From contig JBIQLN010000001.1 in NCBI GenBank assembly GCA_044464225.1, forward strand, positions 186,001 through 250,000: a DNA stretch of 64,000 bases, read 5' to 3'. Both the position numbers and the translations under genes were made by a program. Below are positions 42,386 to 51,100 of the stretch, in pieces. Below the pieces are notes generated by a model. The model was not told the origin of the DNA, did not search any database, and worked only from the letters and a program-made list of their open reading frames with translations. Position 1 is the stretch's first letter; each line of letters begins with the position of its first letter. Origin of the DNA: 66-474 sp044464225 (GTDB taxonomy: Bacteria > Pseudomonadota > Gammaproteobacteria > Xanthomonadales > Rhodanobacteraceae).

Positions 42386-43123
42386 ATGCGCCCGATCCGC
42401 CTGTTCACCGATTCCCCGCTGGAACCCGGCCATTCGCTGGGGTTGCCTGCATGGGCAGCCGCGCATGCGCTTCGCGTGCTGCGCCTGAAACCGGGTGACG
42501 CGGTGACGCTGTTCAATGGCGACGGTCACGAATATCCGGCGCGGCTGGCGGCAGTCGGCGCCCGCGAGGTGCAGGCGGAAGTAATGGCGCGGGAATCACC
42601 CGCCCGCGAATCACCGTTGCGTGTCACCCTGATCCAGGCACTCGCGCGCGGCGAAAAGATGGACTGGATCGTCCAGAAGGGCACCGAATTGGGGGCCGCC
42701 CGCATCATCCCGGTCACGACCGAACGCAGCGAAGTGAAGCTGGACGCAGCGCGGGGCGAAAAACGCCTCGAGCACTGGCGGGGGGTGGCGATTGCCGCCT
42801 GCGAACAATGCGGCCGCAATGTGATGCCCGTCATCGAAGCGCCGCTCGAGCTTTCGGCGTGGCTGGAAGCGACCCGGGACGAACGGGATTCGCGCTGGAT
42901 GCTGCACCCCGATGGCACCACCCGCGCGCGCGACCTGCGGGCCACGGCCTCGACAACGCTGGACCTGGCGGTCGGCCCGGAAGGCGGATTTGGCGACATC
43001 GACCTTGCGGTGCTGCGCGCGCATGGTTTTCGGGAACTGGCGATCGGGCCGCGCATCCTGCGCACCGAGACCGCGGGCGTGGCCGCGATCGCCGCGCTGC
43101 AGGCTTTGTATGGCGATCTGTAA
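42386..43123 (+). CDS. rsmE: 16S rRNA m3U1498 methyltransferase RsmE
   Basis: 245 residues from MRPIRLFTD at 42386 (E. coli RsmE has 243). An N-terminal PUA-like domain (AHALRVLRLKPGDAVTLFNGDG) precedes a SPOUT methyltransferase domain: ALARGEKMDWIVQKGTELGA, CEQCGRN, AVGPEGGFGDIDL and LGPRILRTETA-like (IGPRILRTETAGVAAIAAL), the trefoil-knot SAM site. It methylates U1498 of 16S rRNA in the assembled 30S subunit. It is transcribed divergently from the small secreted-protein gene. Confidence 0.95.
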   Translation: MRPIRLFTDSPLEPGHSLGLPAWAAAHALRVLRLKPGDAVTLFNGDGHEYPARLAAVGAREVQAEVMARESPARESPLRVTLIQALARGEKMDWIVQKGTELGAARIIPVTTERSEVKLDAARGEKRLEHWRGVAIAACEQCGRNVMPVIEAPLELSAWLEATRDERDSRWMLHPDGTTRARDLRATASTTLDLAVGPEGGFGDIDLAVLRAHGFRELAIGPRILRTETAGVAAIAALQALYGDL

Positions 43124-43171
43124 TGGAAGCCCCGGCCCGCAGGAAATGCAAAGTCCCGAAGGGAGTGGCGA

Positions 43172-43255
43172 CGCAGGCTGGGCTTCGCCAAGCCCGACAC
43201 GCTCCGCGCGATGTCGCGCTTCCGCCGATGAAGCCGGCGTCAACCCCAGCCTGCG
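43172..43255. repeat. Dispersed intergenic repeat, family A, copy 4 (after rsmE)
   Basis: Perfect 11-bp terminal arms CGCAGGCTGGG (43172-43182) and CCCAGCCTGCG (43245-43255). The interior shares 24 identical bases, in opposite orientation, with copy 3. It occupies part of the 313-bp gap between rsmE and the PhzF-family gene. The rest of that gap is the gene remnant listed next. Confidence 0.7.
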
Positions 43256-43286
43256 CTTGCTGCGCGCTTCTAACCAGGCAACCGCG

Positions 43287-43436
43287 TCACGGCGCACCCG
43301 GAAAAAGCACCGCCGGATCGCCGGTGAACCACACCATGTCGATGCGCATGTGGTCGATCGTCCACGTGCCGTCTTGTCGCGACAGTTTCAGGGTGTAGAT
43401 GTGCTTGAGCAGCAGGTGGCGCGAATGCGCCGAATT
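43287..43436 (-). pseudogene. C-terminal remnant of an NTF2/SnoaL-like protein
   Basis: Read on the minus strand directly after the PhzF stop codon and in the same frame, the sequence gives RHLLLKHIYTLKLSRQDG, then TWTIDHMRIDMVWFTGDP, AVLFPGAP and a stop at 43287-43289. That is the beta-strand pattern closing SnoaL/NTF2-like domain proteins (LLxHxYxLxLxRxxGxWxIxxMxxDxxWxxGD). There is no start codon with an upstream domain, and the phzF stop cuts it off. It is therefore a truncated relic, not a working gene. The match is from memory of the family pattern. Confidence 0.6.
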
Positions 43437-44276
43437 TCAGCCCGCCTCGTGCAAGATTCGGGCGCTGCCCGAGACGCGAATCGAGCTGCCGGGCTCCGGC
43501 GGAATTTCCGCACGCAAACGCGAGCGCATGCCCATGTCCTCGCCCTGCAGAACATCGATCGCGCCACCATGGGGCCAGGCGATGTCGCGCAGGTAACCGG
43601 CAAACGCCGCCGTCCCGGCGCCCGTCGCCGGATCTTCGTAGACGCCACCGGACGCGAATGGATTGCGCGTGTGGAACCGTTGTGGTGTCTCGGCCCAGGC
43701 GAACAGGACCGTGACCAGGCCGGCCCGGTTCATCAGGTTGCGGCCGGCATCCAGGTCGTAGCTCATCGCCGCCAAGGCTTCCCGGGATTTCAACGCCAGC
43801 GCCAGGTGATCGGCGCCGCCGTGGACGAGCGCAGGTGGGATGCGTTCATCCAGATCTCCGGCTGTGTAGCCGAACAGTCCGAGGGCATCGATCACCAGCT
43901 GCGCGGGTGCCGGCATGCTGCGGGTGGGCGGAGATTGCAGCGCGGCCGTCGCCAAGCCTGCACCGGCACGCGCCTCGACCGTGATGTTCGCCGCGTTGAG
44001 GGTGAGCGCGAAGATCCCGTCGCCGTACTTCATCGCAAGCGCCGCGCCGAGCGCGATCGTCGCATGACCGCAAAAGGGCACTTCGGATTCCGGCGAAAAA
44101 TAGCGCACGCGCCAGCCCGTGCCCATCGGCGCTGCAAAAGCGGTTTCGGAAAAACCGACCTCGGCGGCGACCTGCTGCATCGCGTCCATGTCGGGGAGTT
44201 CGTCTCCCAGCACGACACCCGCCGGGTTGCCACCCGTGTCGCCATCGGAAAAAGCGGCAATTTTCAGGATATCCAT
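43437..44276 (-). CDS. PhzF-family isomerase/epimerase-like protein
   Basis: 279 residues. AAFSDGDTGGNPAGVV starts the first half; GFSETAFA carries the catalytic Glu (E44). VPFCGHATIALGAAL and YEDPATGAGTAAFAGYL are the two ligand-binding signatures of the PhzF/YddE fold. Outside phenazine clusters the substrate of these proteins is usually unknown, and there are no phenazine genes here. The gene ends exactly at the edge of a SnoaL-like relic, which suggests it was inserted or that DNA was lost there. The RidA-family gene lies 88 bp upstream on the same strand. Confidence 0.85.
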   Translation of the reverse strand: MDILKIAAFSDGDTGGNPAGVVLGDELPDMDAMQQVAAEVGFSETAFAAPMGTGWRVRYFSPESEVPFCGHATIALGAALAMKYGDGIFALTLNAANITVEARAGAGLATAALQSPPTRSMPAPAQLVIDALGLFGYTAGDLDERIPPALVHGGADHLALALKSREALAAMSYDLDAGRNLMNRAGLVTVLFAWAETPQRFHTRNPFASGGVYEDPATGAGTAAFAGYLRDIAWPHGGAIDVLQGEDMGMRSRLRAEIPPEPGSSIRVSGSARILHEAG

Positions 44277-44364
44277 GGTGTTCCTCGCGGGTGGACCGGA
44301 AGATCGCGCAACCCGACGGGCTCAGCGCACGCGCGCCGTCGGAGCCAGCGTCGGACCGCGGCCC

Positions 44365-44754
44365 TCATTCCCGATCGACGATCGCCACGGCTTCGATTTC
44401 GATCATGGCCTCGGGCGTATACAGCCCCTTGACCTCCACGATGCTGTCGGCCGGGTATGGCTCCCGGAAGAAGGTGCGCCGCAGTTCGACGACTTCCTCG
44501 AAATGCCGCATGTCGGTGACGAAGATCGTGACCTTGGCGACGTTCGCAAGACTGGAGCCACCTGCCCGGAGTGCGCGCTCGAGGTTAGCGAACGCCCGCT
44601 CGCCCTGGGCGCGGAAGCCACCCTCGACGATGCGACCCTCGTGATCGTAGCCAGCCTGGCCGGAAATATAGAGCGTGTCGCCGACCCGGATGCCTTGCGA
44701 CAACAGATAGGGCCGGTAGGGATCTGGATCGGTGTGGATGCGGGAGAGCGTCAT
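44365..44754 (-). CDS. RidA/YjgF/YER057c-family protein
   Basis: 129 residues. GIRVGDTLYISGQAGYDHEG, LRAGGSSLANVAKVTIFVTDMRHF and MIEIEAVAIV show the RidA fold. Classical RidA has a conserved Arg near the C-terminus (RxxVE) that acts in imine hydrolysis. That segment here reads KGLYTPEAMIEIEAVA, with Lys-Gly-Leu in its place, so it is probably another subfamily (Rid4-7 type) without proven deaminase activity. Partner genes give no clear pathway. Confidence 0.85.
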   Translation of the reverse strand: MTLSRIHTDPDPYRPYLLSQGIRVGDTLYISGQAGYDHEGRIVEGGFRAQGERAFANLERALRAGGSSLANVAKVTIFVTDMRHFEEVVELRRTFFREPYPADSIVEVKGLYTPEAMIEIEAVAIVDRE

Positions 44755-44853
44755 GGAATGCCCCTTGCGATCAAACAGAGGATGGAGGAAATTGCATTGC
44801 GGCTCGCGCGGGTGCCGAACGACGGGAACGAGCCCCCATCATGAAATCCCGGG

Positions 44854-46290
44854 TCATGGCATGGCTCCGGAAGCCTGCGCAACTTCGCTGCACCGGTCAT
44901 CACCGCAAGCCTGCCAGCCGCCACCCAGCGCCTTGTAGAGCGAAACCGCGCGGATGTCGATCGCGGCTTCGCCTTGCGCCAGCGCGTCTTCCGCCGCCAG
45001 TTGCACGCGCTCGGCATCGAGCAATTCCAGGAAGCCGGTCGCGCCTTCCTTGTAGCGGGTGCGCGCGAGATCGGCGGCGCGTCGGCTTTGGCGGGCCTGC
45101 GCGATCAGTTTCTCCACCCGCGCATGTTGCTGGTTGTAGCCGACCACCGCGTTGTCGATGTCTTCGATGGCTTCCAGGATCGTGCGCTGGTAGTTCGCCT
45201 GCGCCGCGTCGGCGCGCGCCTCGGCCGCGTGCAGTTCGCTGCGCACGCGTTTCACGTTGAGCCCGTTCCAGGTGATGCTGGGCATGATCGACCACGCACG
45301 CGTGGACGGGCTGCCGAAGTCATTGCTGCGTCCGGCGAGGAAGCCCAGGAATCCGCCCAGCGAGATGTGCGGGAAGAAGTCCGCCTTGGCCACCCCGATC
45401 CGCGCGGTGGCCGCCGCGTACTCGCGCTCGGCGATGCGCACGTCGGGACGCCGCGCCAGCACGTCGCCGGCCGCGCCGATGGGGAGTACCGCATCGATCG
45501 GCTGGAAGGTTTTCGGCGACACGTCGATGTCCAGCGCGCCGGGTTGTTCGCCCAGCAGCACCGCAAGCCGGTTGGCGTAGGCATGCGCCTGCATGTCCAG
45601 CAGCGGCAACTGCGCTTCCACCGCACTCAGGCGCGCCTCGGCGCTGGCCACGTCCTGCTCCGATGCGGTGCCGACTTCGGCGCGCGCGCGGATCAGCTTC
45701 AGCGTGTCCTGCTGGTTGGCGATGTCGCGCCGGGCGATGGCCTGCCGCTGTTGCACGCCGCGCAATTCGAAGTAATTGCGCGCGACCTCGGCGATCAGGC
45801 TTACCTGCACGTCCTGCAACGCGGCCTCACTGGCACCGAAGTCGGCGTGCGCGGCTTCGACGGATCGCCGCACGCCGCCGAACAGGTCGATCTCCCAACT
45901 GGCGTCGAAGCCGGCCTGGTACGCCGTCACGGTGTTGCGTTGATCGCTCAGGCCCGGCGTCTGCTCGCGGCTGCGCGTGTACGAGATGCCGGCTTCGATG
46001 TCGGGAAGGTATTGCGACTTGGCGCCGCCCAGCAGTGCGCGCGATTCGTCGAGGCGCGCCACCGCGATGCGGAGATCCAGATTGTTCGCCGCTGCGCGCT
46101 GGATCAACGCATCCAGAGTCGGATCGCCGAATTGCTTCCACCACTCGGCCTGGAAATGGGCGGCGTTTTCGCGCGCCGCGTCCAGGTCCTGCAACTGCGG
46201 AACCGGCGTGGCCGGCTTGTGGTAATCCGGCCCGACGGTGACGCAGCCGGCCAACGCGAGTGCTGCCACCAGAAGCGAGTACCGCACCAT
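44854..46290 (-). CDS. Outer-membrane efflux lipoprotein, OprM/OprN (NodT) family
   Basis: About 478 residues from MVRYSLLVAALALAGCVTVGPDYHKP at 46290, a lipoprotein signal with LAGC lipobox. Two TolC-type OEP domains follow, with RIAVARLDESRALLGGAKSQYLPDI and RPDVRIAEREYAAATARIGVAKADFFPHI, the repeats of the trimeric channel. The frame is open for 47 more codons upstream, but those come from a dispersed repeat (its reading frame gives CESRNP and WIPALAGMT) and are very likely not part of the protein. It is the last gene of the adaptor-pump-channel operon and forms the exit duct. Confidence 0.9.
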   Translation of the reverse strand: MVRYSLLVAALALAGCVTVGPDYHKPATPVPQLQDLDAARENAAHFQAEWWKQFGDPTLDALIQRAAANNLDLRIAVARLDESRALLGGAKSQYLPDIEAGISYTRSREQTPGLSDQRNTVTAYQAGFDASWEIDLFGGVRRSVEAAHADFGASEAALQDVQVSLIAEVARNYFELRGVQQRQAIARRDIANQQDTLKLIRARAEVGTASEQDVASAEARLSAVEAQLPLLDMQAHAYANRLAVLLGEQPGALDIDVSPKTFQPIDAVLPIGAAGDVLARRPDVRIAEREYAAATARIGVAKADFFPHISLGGFLGFLAGRSNDFGSPSTRAWSIMPSITWNGLNVKRVRSELHAAEARADAAQANYQRTILEAIEDIDNAVVGYNQQHARVEKLIAQARQSRRAADLARTRYKEGATGFLELLDAERVQLAAEDALAQGEAAIDIRAVSLYKALGGGWQACGDDRCSEVAQASGAMP

Positions 46291-46293
46291 TGT

Positions 46294-46377
46294 CGTCATC
46301 CCGGCCAAGGCCGGGATCCAGTGTCTTTTGGTTTGAGCTTTCAAAGTCGCTGGGTTCCTGCTTTCGCAGGAATGACG
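46294..46377. repeat. Dispersed intergenic repeat, family C (CGTCATCCCGG...GGAATGACG type)
   Basis: Ends CGTCATCC and GGAATGACG are inverted. Inside are two perfect hairpins: ATCCCGGCC-AA-GGCCGGGAT at 46298-46317 and TTCCTGC-TTTC-GCAGGAA at 46355-46372. Elements of this kind are widespread in proteobacterial genomes and translate to the familiar WIPAFAGMT-like peptides. It lies between the pump and channel genes. Confidence 0.75.
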
Positions 46378-46432
46378 AGCAAGAACCGTGTGCCGTTTCC
46401 TGGCAGCGGGAATCATCGTCAAGGTTTTCATC

Positions 46433-49400
46433 TCAATGTCCCTCCAGCGCCGGCCTTGCGTCGGCCTGCGCGTGCTTGCGCGCCTCGCGGCGTTCCACCA
46501 ACGCGCGAATCAAGACGTAGAACAACGGGGTGTAGATCAGGCCGAAGATGGTGACGCCCAGCATTCCTGAGAACACCGCGACACCCATCGCGTGGCGCAT
46601 CTCGGCGCCGGCGCCATGCGAGGCGACCAGCGGTACCACGCCCATGATGAACGCGATCGACGTCATCAGGATCGGGCGCAACCGCAGTCTTGCGGCCTCC
46701 AGCACCGCCTCGTGGCGGCTCATGCCTTCCAGTTGGCGTTCGCGTGCGAACTCCACGATCAGGATCGCGTTCTTGCAGGCAAGGCCCACCAGCACGATCA
46801 GCCCGATCTGGGTGAAGATGTTGTTGTCGCCGCCCGACAGCCATACGCCGGCGATCGCGGACAACAGCACCATCGGCACGATCAGGATCACGGCCAGCGG
46901 CAGCGACCAACTTTCGTACAGCGACGACAGCACCAGGAACACCAGCAGCACGCACAGCGGGAACACCAGGATCGCGGTGTTGCCGGCGAGGATCTGCTGG
47001 TAGGTCAGGTCGGTCCATTCGAAGCTGAGGCCGTTCGGCAGTTTCTCGTTCGCCAGCTTCTCCATTGCCGCCTGCGCCTGGCCCGAGCTGTAGCCGAGCG
47101 CCGGGCCGCCGTTGATCTCGGCGGTGGGGTAGCCGTTGTAGTGCATCACGCGGTCCGGACCGGCGCCGCGCTTGACGGTCACGAACGAACCCAGCGGCAC
47201 CATGTCACCGCGGCCGTTGCGGGTCTTCAACTGGCTGATGTCCTGCAGGTCGCGTCGGAACGACGGCTCGGCCGACAGGTTCACCTGGTAGGTGCGGCCG
47301 AAACGGTTGAAGTCGTTGACGTACAACGAACCGAGGTAGGCCTGCATGGTCTGGTACGCATCACCGAGGTCCACGCCTTCGGCCTTGGCCTTCTCGCGGT
47401 CGACGTCCACGTCGACCTGCGGCACGTTCACCTGGAAGCTGGAGAACAACCCGGCCAGCGCGGGGTCCTTGCGGCCGGCTGCGATCAGGTTCTGGGTCTG
47501 CTTGAACAGTTCGTCGAAGCCGAGCTGGCCGCGATCCTCGATCTGCATCCGGAACCCGCCGATCGTGCCGAGGCCCATCACCGGCGGTGGCGGGAACACC
47601 GCGATGTAGGCATCCTGGATCGACGCGTACTTCTGGTTCAGTGCGCCGGCGATCGCGCCCGCGGACAAGTCCGCGCTGCGGCGTTCGTCGAATGGTTTCA
47701 GGGTCACGAACACGATGCCCGCGTTCGAGGCATTGGTGAAGCCATTGATCGAGAGGCCTGGAAACGCGACCGCGCTTTGCACGCCGGGCTGCTTCAACGC
47801 GATCGCCGACATGCGCTTGATCACGTCCTCGGTGCGATCGAGCGATGCCGCATCCGGCAGTTGCGCGAACGACACCAGGTACTGCTTGTCCTGGGTCGGC
47901 ACGAAGCCGGTCGGGACGTGCGTGAAACCGAACGCGGTCAGCGCGATCAGGGCCGCGTACACCGCCAAGGCCGCCGGGCCCTTGCCCTGCAGGCGACGCG
48001 TGCCCGCGACATAGCGCTCGGCTCCGCGCCGGAACAACCGGTTGAACGGACGGAACAGCCACCCGAATGCGCGATCGAGACCGCGCGTCAGTCGATCCTT
48101 CGGCGCGTCGTGCGGCAGCAACAGGATCGCGGAAAGTGCCGGACTCAGCGTCAGCGAATTGAATGCGGAAATCACCGTGGAGATCGCGATCGTCAACGCG
48201 AACTGGCGATAGAACTCGCCGGTGAGGCCGCTGATGAAGGCGGTGGGTATGAACACCGCGCACAGCACCAACGCGGTCGCGACGATCGGACCGGTGACTT
48301 CCCGCATCGCCTGGCGCGTCGCCTCCTTCGGCGATTGGCCGAGCTCGATGTGCCGTTCGACATTTTCGACCACCACGATTGCGTCGTCCACCACGATGCC
48401 GATCGCCAGCACCATCCCGAACAGCGACAGCGCGTTCAGCGAGAAGCCGACCAAATACATCACCGCGAACGTGCCGATCAGTGACACCGGGACCGCGATC
48501 AATGGAATGATCGATGCGCGCCATGTCTGCAGGAACAGGATCACCACCAGCACCACCAGCGCGATCGCTTCCAGCAGCGTGTGCGCCACCGCCTCGATCG
48601 AGCCCCGCACGAACACGGTCGGGTCGTACACGATGTGGTAGTCGACGCCCTGCGGGAAATCCTTCTTCAGCCGCGCCATCGTGGCGCGCACCTCGTCGGA
48701 GATCTGGATCGCGTTCGAACCCGGCCGTGCAAAGATCGGGATCGCCACCGCCGGCTGGTTGTCCAGCAGGCTGCGAAGCGCGTACTGGTCGGAACCCAGT
48801 TCCACCCGCGCGACGTCGCCGAGGTGCACGGTGGCGCCGCTGGCGTCCGTGCGCAGCACGATGTTCTTGAACTCGTCGACCGTGCTCAACCGGCCCTGGG
48901 TGTTGATGTTGAGCTGGAAGTCGGCGTCGCTCCGCACCGGCGGCGCGTTCAGCGAGCCGGCCGCCACCTGCACGTTCTGTTCGCGGATCGCCTTGGCCAC
49001 GTCGCCGGTCGTCAAGCCGCGCTGGGCCAGCTTCTGCGGGTTCAGCCAGACCCGCATCGAGTATTCGCCGGCACCGAAGATCTGCACGTCGCCGACGCCT
49101 TCCAGCCGGCTCAGCACGTCCTTCACGTGCAGGCGCGCGTAGTTCGACAGATACAGCATGTTGTAGCGCTGGTTCGGCGAAGTGAGGTGCACGACCATCG
49201 TGAGGTCGGGCGAACTCTTCTTGGTGGTGACGCCGAGCCGCTGCACTTCTTCGGGCAGGCGCGGCAATGCCTGCGCCACGCGGTTCTGTACTTCCACCTG
49301 CGCGTCGTTGAGGTCGGTGCCGAGCGCGAAGGTCACGGTGAGCGTCATCACCCCGTCGCTGGTGGCCTGCGAGGACGTATACAGCATGCCCTCGACGCCG

Positions 49401-49618
49401 TTGATCTGTTCTTCCAGCGGCGTCGCGACGGTTTCCGCGATCACCTTGGGGTTGGCGCCGGGATAGGTCGCCCGCACCACCACCGTGGGCGGCACCACTT
49501 CCGGATACTCGCTGATCGGCAACTGGAACACCGCGATGCCGCCCGTGATCAGGAACAGCAGCGACAGCACCGCGGCCATGATCGGCCGGTCGACGAAAAA
49601 TTGGGCAATGTTCTTCAT
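46433..49618 (-). CDS. mexF: RND multidrug efflux permease, MexF/OqxB-like (HAE1 family)
   Basis: 1061 residues with twelve membrane helices. The start KNIAQFFVDRPIMAAVLSLLFLITGGIAVFQLPISEYPEV and long shared stretches such as QTWRASIIPLIAVPVSLIGTFAVMY and REVTGPIVATALVLCAVFIPTAFISGLTG match the MexF/OqxB/BpeF branch very closely. The Asp pair is in LAIGIVVDDAIVVVENVERHIE. It exports chloramphenicol, quinolones and similar compounds in relatives, by proton antiport. Adaptor gene upstream, channel gene downstream, LysR regulator divergent: the mexT-mexEF-oprN layout. Confidence 0.9.
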   Translation of the reverse strand: MKNIAQFFVDRPIMAAVLSLLFLITGGIAVFQLPISEYPEVVPPTVVVRATYPGANPKVIAETVATPLEEQINGVEGMLYTSSQATSDGVMTLTVTFALGTDLNDAQVEVQNRVAQALPRLPEEVQRLGVTTKKSSPDLTMVVHLTSPNQRYNMLYLSNYARLHVKDVLSRLEGVGDVQIFGAGEYSMRVWLNPQKLAQRGLTTGDVAKAIREQNVQVAAGSLNAPPVRSDADFQLNINTQGRLSTVDEFKNIVLRTDASGATVHLGDVARVELGSDQYALRSLLDNQPAVAIPIFARPGSNAIQISDEVRATMARLKKDFPQGVDYHIVYDPTVFVRGSIEAVAHTLLEAIALVVLVVILFLQTWRASIIPLIAVPVSLIGTFAVMYLVGFSLNALSLFGMVLAIGIVVDDAIVVVENVERHIELGQSPKEATRQAMREVTGPIVATALVLCAVFIPTAFISGLTGEFYRQFALTIAISTVISAFNSLTLSPALSAILLLPHDAPKDRLTRGLDRAFGWLFRPFNRLFRRGAERYVAGTRRLQGKGPAALAVYAALIALTAFGFTHVPTGFVPTQDKQYLVSFAQLPDAASLDRTEDVIKRMSAIALKQPGVQSAVAFPGLSINGFTNASNAGIVFVTLKPFDERRSADLSAGAIAGALNQKYASIQDAYIAVFPPPPVMGLGTIGGFRMQIEDRGQLGFDELFKQTQNLIAAGRKDPALAGLFSSFQVNVPQVDVDVDREKAKAEGVDLGDAYQTMQAYLGSLYVNDFNRFGRTYQVNLSAEPSFRRDLQDISQLKTRNGRGDMVPLGSFVTVKRGAGPDRVMHYNGYPTAEINGGPALGYSSGQAQAAMEKLANEKLPNGLSFEWTDLTYQQILAGNTAILVFPLCVLLVFLVLSSLYESWSLPLAVILIVPMVLLSAIAGVWLSGGDNNIFTQIGLIVLVGLACKNAILIVEFARERQLEGMSRHEAVLEAARLRLRPILMTSIAFIMGVVPLVASHGAGAEMRHAMGVAVFSGMLGVTIFGLIYTPLFYVLIRALVERREARKHAQADARPALEGH

Positions 49619-49655
49619 GGGTTTTCCTGGTCTTCAAGGCCGTGCGAGGCTGTGT

Positions 49656-49794
49656 CCTTCACCCTCCGGGAGAAGGGGCGCAATGCGCTGCTCTTGTTTT
49701 CCCAAAGGGCGGATGAGGGTTCGTCGAAACTGCGGCGCAACAGGCTGGCCGTACCCTCACCCGCCTGCCGGCACCCTCTCCCGGGGGGAGAGGG
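49656..49794. repeat. Dispersed intergenic repeat, family B, copy 3 (end of adaptor gene)
   Basis: The right end is a perfect 9-bp hairpin, CCCTCTCCC-GGG-GGGAGAGGG at 49774-49794; the left end is CCTTCACCCTCCGGGAGAAGG at 49656-49676. It covers the gap between pump and adaptor genes and the last dozen codons of the adaptor gene, whose final residues (LSPRERVPAGG) come from it. Confidence 0.6.
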
Positions 49795-51037
49795 ATGCGA
49801 TAGACGCCTTGTCGGTGGTCTGATGGGTTTGCGCGGTGCGCTTGGCTCGCTGCGACCGCTCGCCGGCGGCCTCGACCAACGCCTTGTCTTCGGCATCGAG
49901 GCGGTAATCCATTGCCACCTGTTCGGCGTTGACGGCGACGCCGGGACGCACGCGCTGCAGGCCGTTCACCACCACTTCGTCGCCGGGCTTCAGGCCGCTG
50001 TCGATCACGCGCAGGCCGTGGAACAGCGGACCGGTGCTGACCTTGCGGTACTGCACCTTGTGCTGCGCATCGACCACGTAGACGAACTGGTTGGCGAGAT
50101 CGGTGCCGACGGCGCGGTCGTCGATCAGCACGCGCTGTTTGGGCTGGCCCATCTGGACGCGGACGTGCGCGTACAGGCCGGGCGTGAACAGGCCTTTCGC
50201 GTTGTCGAACACCGCGCGCAGGCGCATCGTCCCGGAATCGGTGTGCAACTGGTTGTCGACGAAATCCAGCCGTCCCTCGTGGGGATAGCCCTGCTCGTCC
50301 GACAAGCCCATCGCGACCATGACACGTGGCGTGCGGCCATCCCCGCGTGCCGCCGCGCGCAAATGATCGAGCTTCAACCAGGTGTGTTCGTCCACGTCGA
50401 AGTACGCGTACACCGGATTCACCGACACCACGCTGGTCAGCACGTCGTTGCTGGTGACGAGGTTGCCCGGCGTCACCCGCGCGTTGCTGACGCGGCCGTC
50501 GATCGGCGCGCGCACGTCGGTGAAGTCGAGGTTGAGCCGGGCCGCCGAAAGCGCGGCGTCGGCGGCCGCCAGCGCGGCCTTGGCGCTCTGCGCCGCGGTG
50601 ATCTGGCGATCGGCCTCTTCCTGGGCGATCGCGTGCTTGTCCAGCAGCCGCTTGGCGCGCTCGGCGTTCGCCTTCGCGAGTTCGAACTGCGAGCGGGCCT
50701 GGGTGCGTTGCGCGGCCAGCCGGTCGACTTCGGCCTGGAAGGGGCGCGGATCGATCTTGAACAATACGTCGCCCTTGTGCACCAGCGCACCTTCGGTGAA
50801 CCGGACGGCCTGCACGTAGCCCCCCACGCGGGGTTGCACGCGCACCGTGTTTACCGCCTGCAACTGGCCGGTGAAGTCGGCGCTGTCGCTGACCGGGCGT
50901 TCCATCACCTTCGCGACGGTCACCTGCGGCGGACCGGCCGGCGCGGTCTGCGCGTGACCATTGCGATGGTCCAGAACGGCCCAACTTCCGACGATGGCAA
51001 CCGCGATCAACCCGGTGAGGATCAATTTCTTTTTCAT
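49757..51037 (-). CDS. mexE: RND efflux periplasmic adaptor, MexE/OqxA-like
   Basis: About 426 residues from MKKKLILTGLIAVAIVGSWAVL at 51037, seven bases after GGAG; the ATG at 51040 is one codon longer and less well spaced. One N-terminal anchor or signal, no lipobox Cys. Then VMERPVSDSADFTGQLQAVNTVRVQPRVGGYVQAVRF, a lipoyl-type domain, an alpha-hairpin (about 95-160), and VRAPIDGRVSNARVTPGNLV in the barrel. It links the MexF-like pump to the channel. The C-terminus is extended by residues read from a dispersed repeat. Its promoter region is shared with the divergent LysR gene. Confidence 0.88.
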   Translation of the reverse strand: MKKKLILTGLIAVAIVGSWAVLDHRNGHAQTAPAGPPQVTVAKVMERPVSDSADFTGQLQAVNTVRVQPRVGGYVQAVRFTEGALVHKGDVLFKIDPRPFQAEVDRLAAQRTQARSQFELAKANAERAKRLLDKHAIAQEEADRQITAAQSAKAALAAADAALSAARLNLDFTDVRAPIDGRVSNARVTPGNLVTSNDVLTSVVSVNPVYAYFDVDEHTWLKLDHLRAAARGDGRTPRVMVAMGLSDEQGYPHEGRLDFVDNQLHTDSGTMRLRAVFDNAKGLFTPGLYAHVRVQMGQPKQRVLIDDRAVGTDLANQFVYVVDAQHKVQYRKVSTGPLFHGLRVIDSGLKPGDEVVVNGLQRVRPGVAVNAEQVAMDYRLDAEDKALVEAAGERSQRAKRTAQTHQTTDKASIASLSPRERVPAGG

Positions 51038-51100
51038 CATCCAGCTCCGTGATGAGTGTTCATGCCTGAAGCGGCACGACAGGAGCCTTGAAATAAGAAC

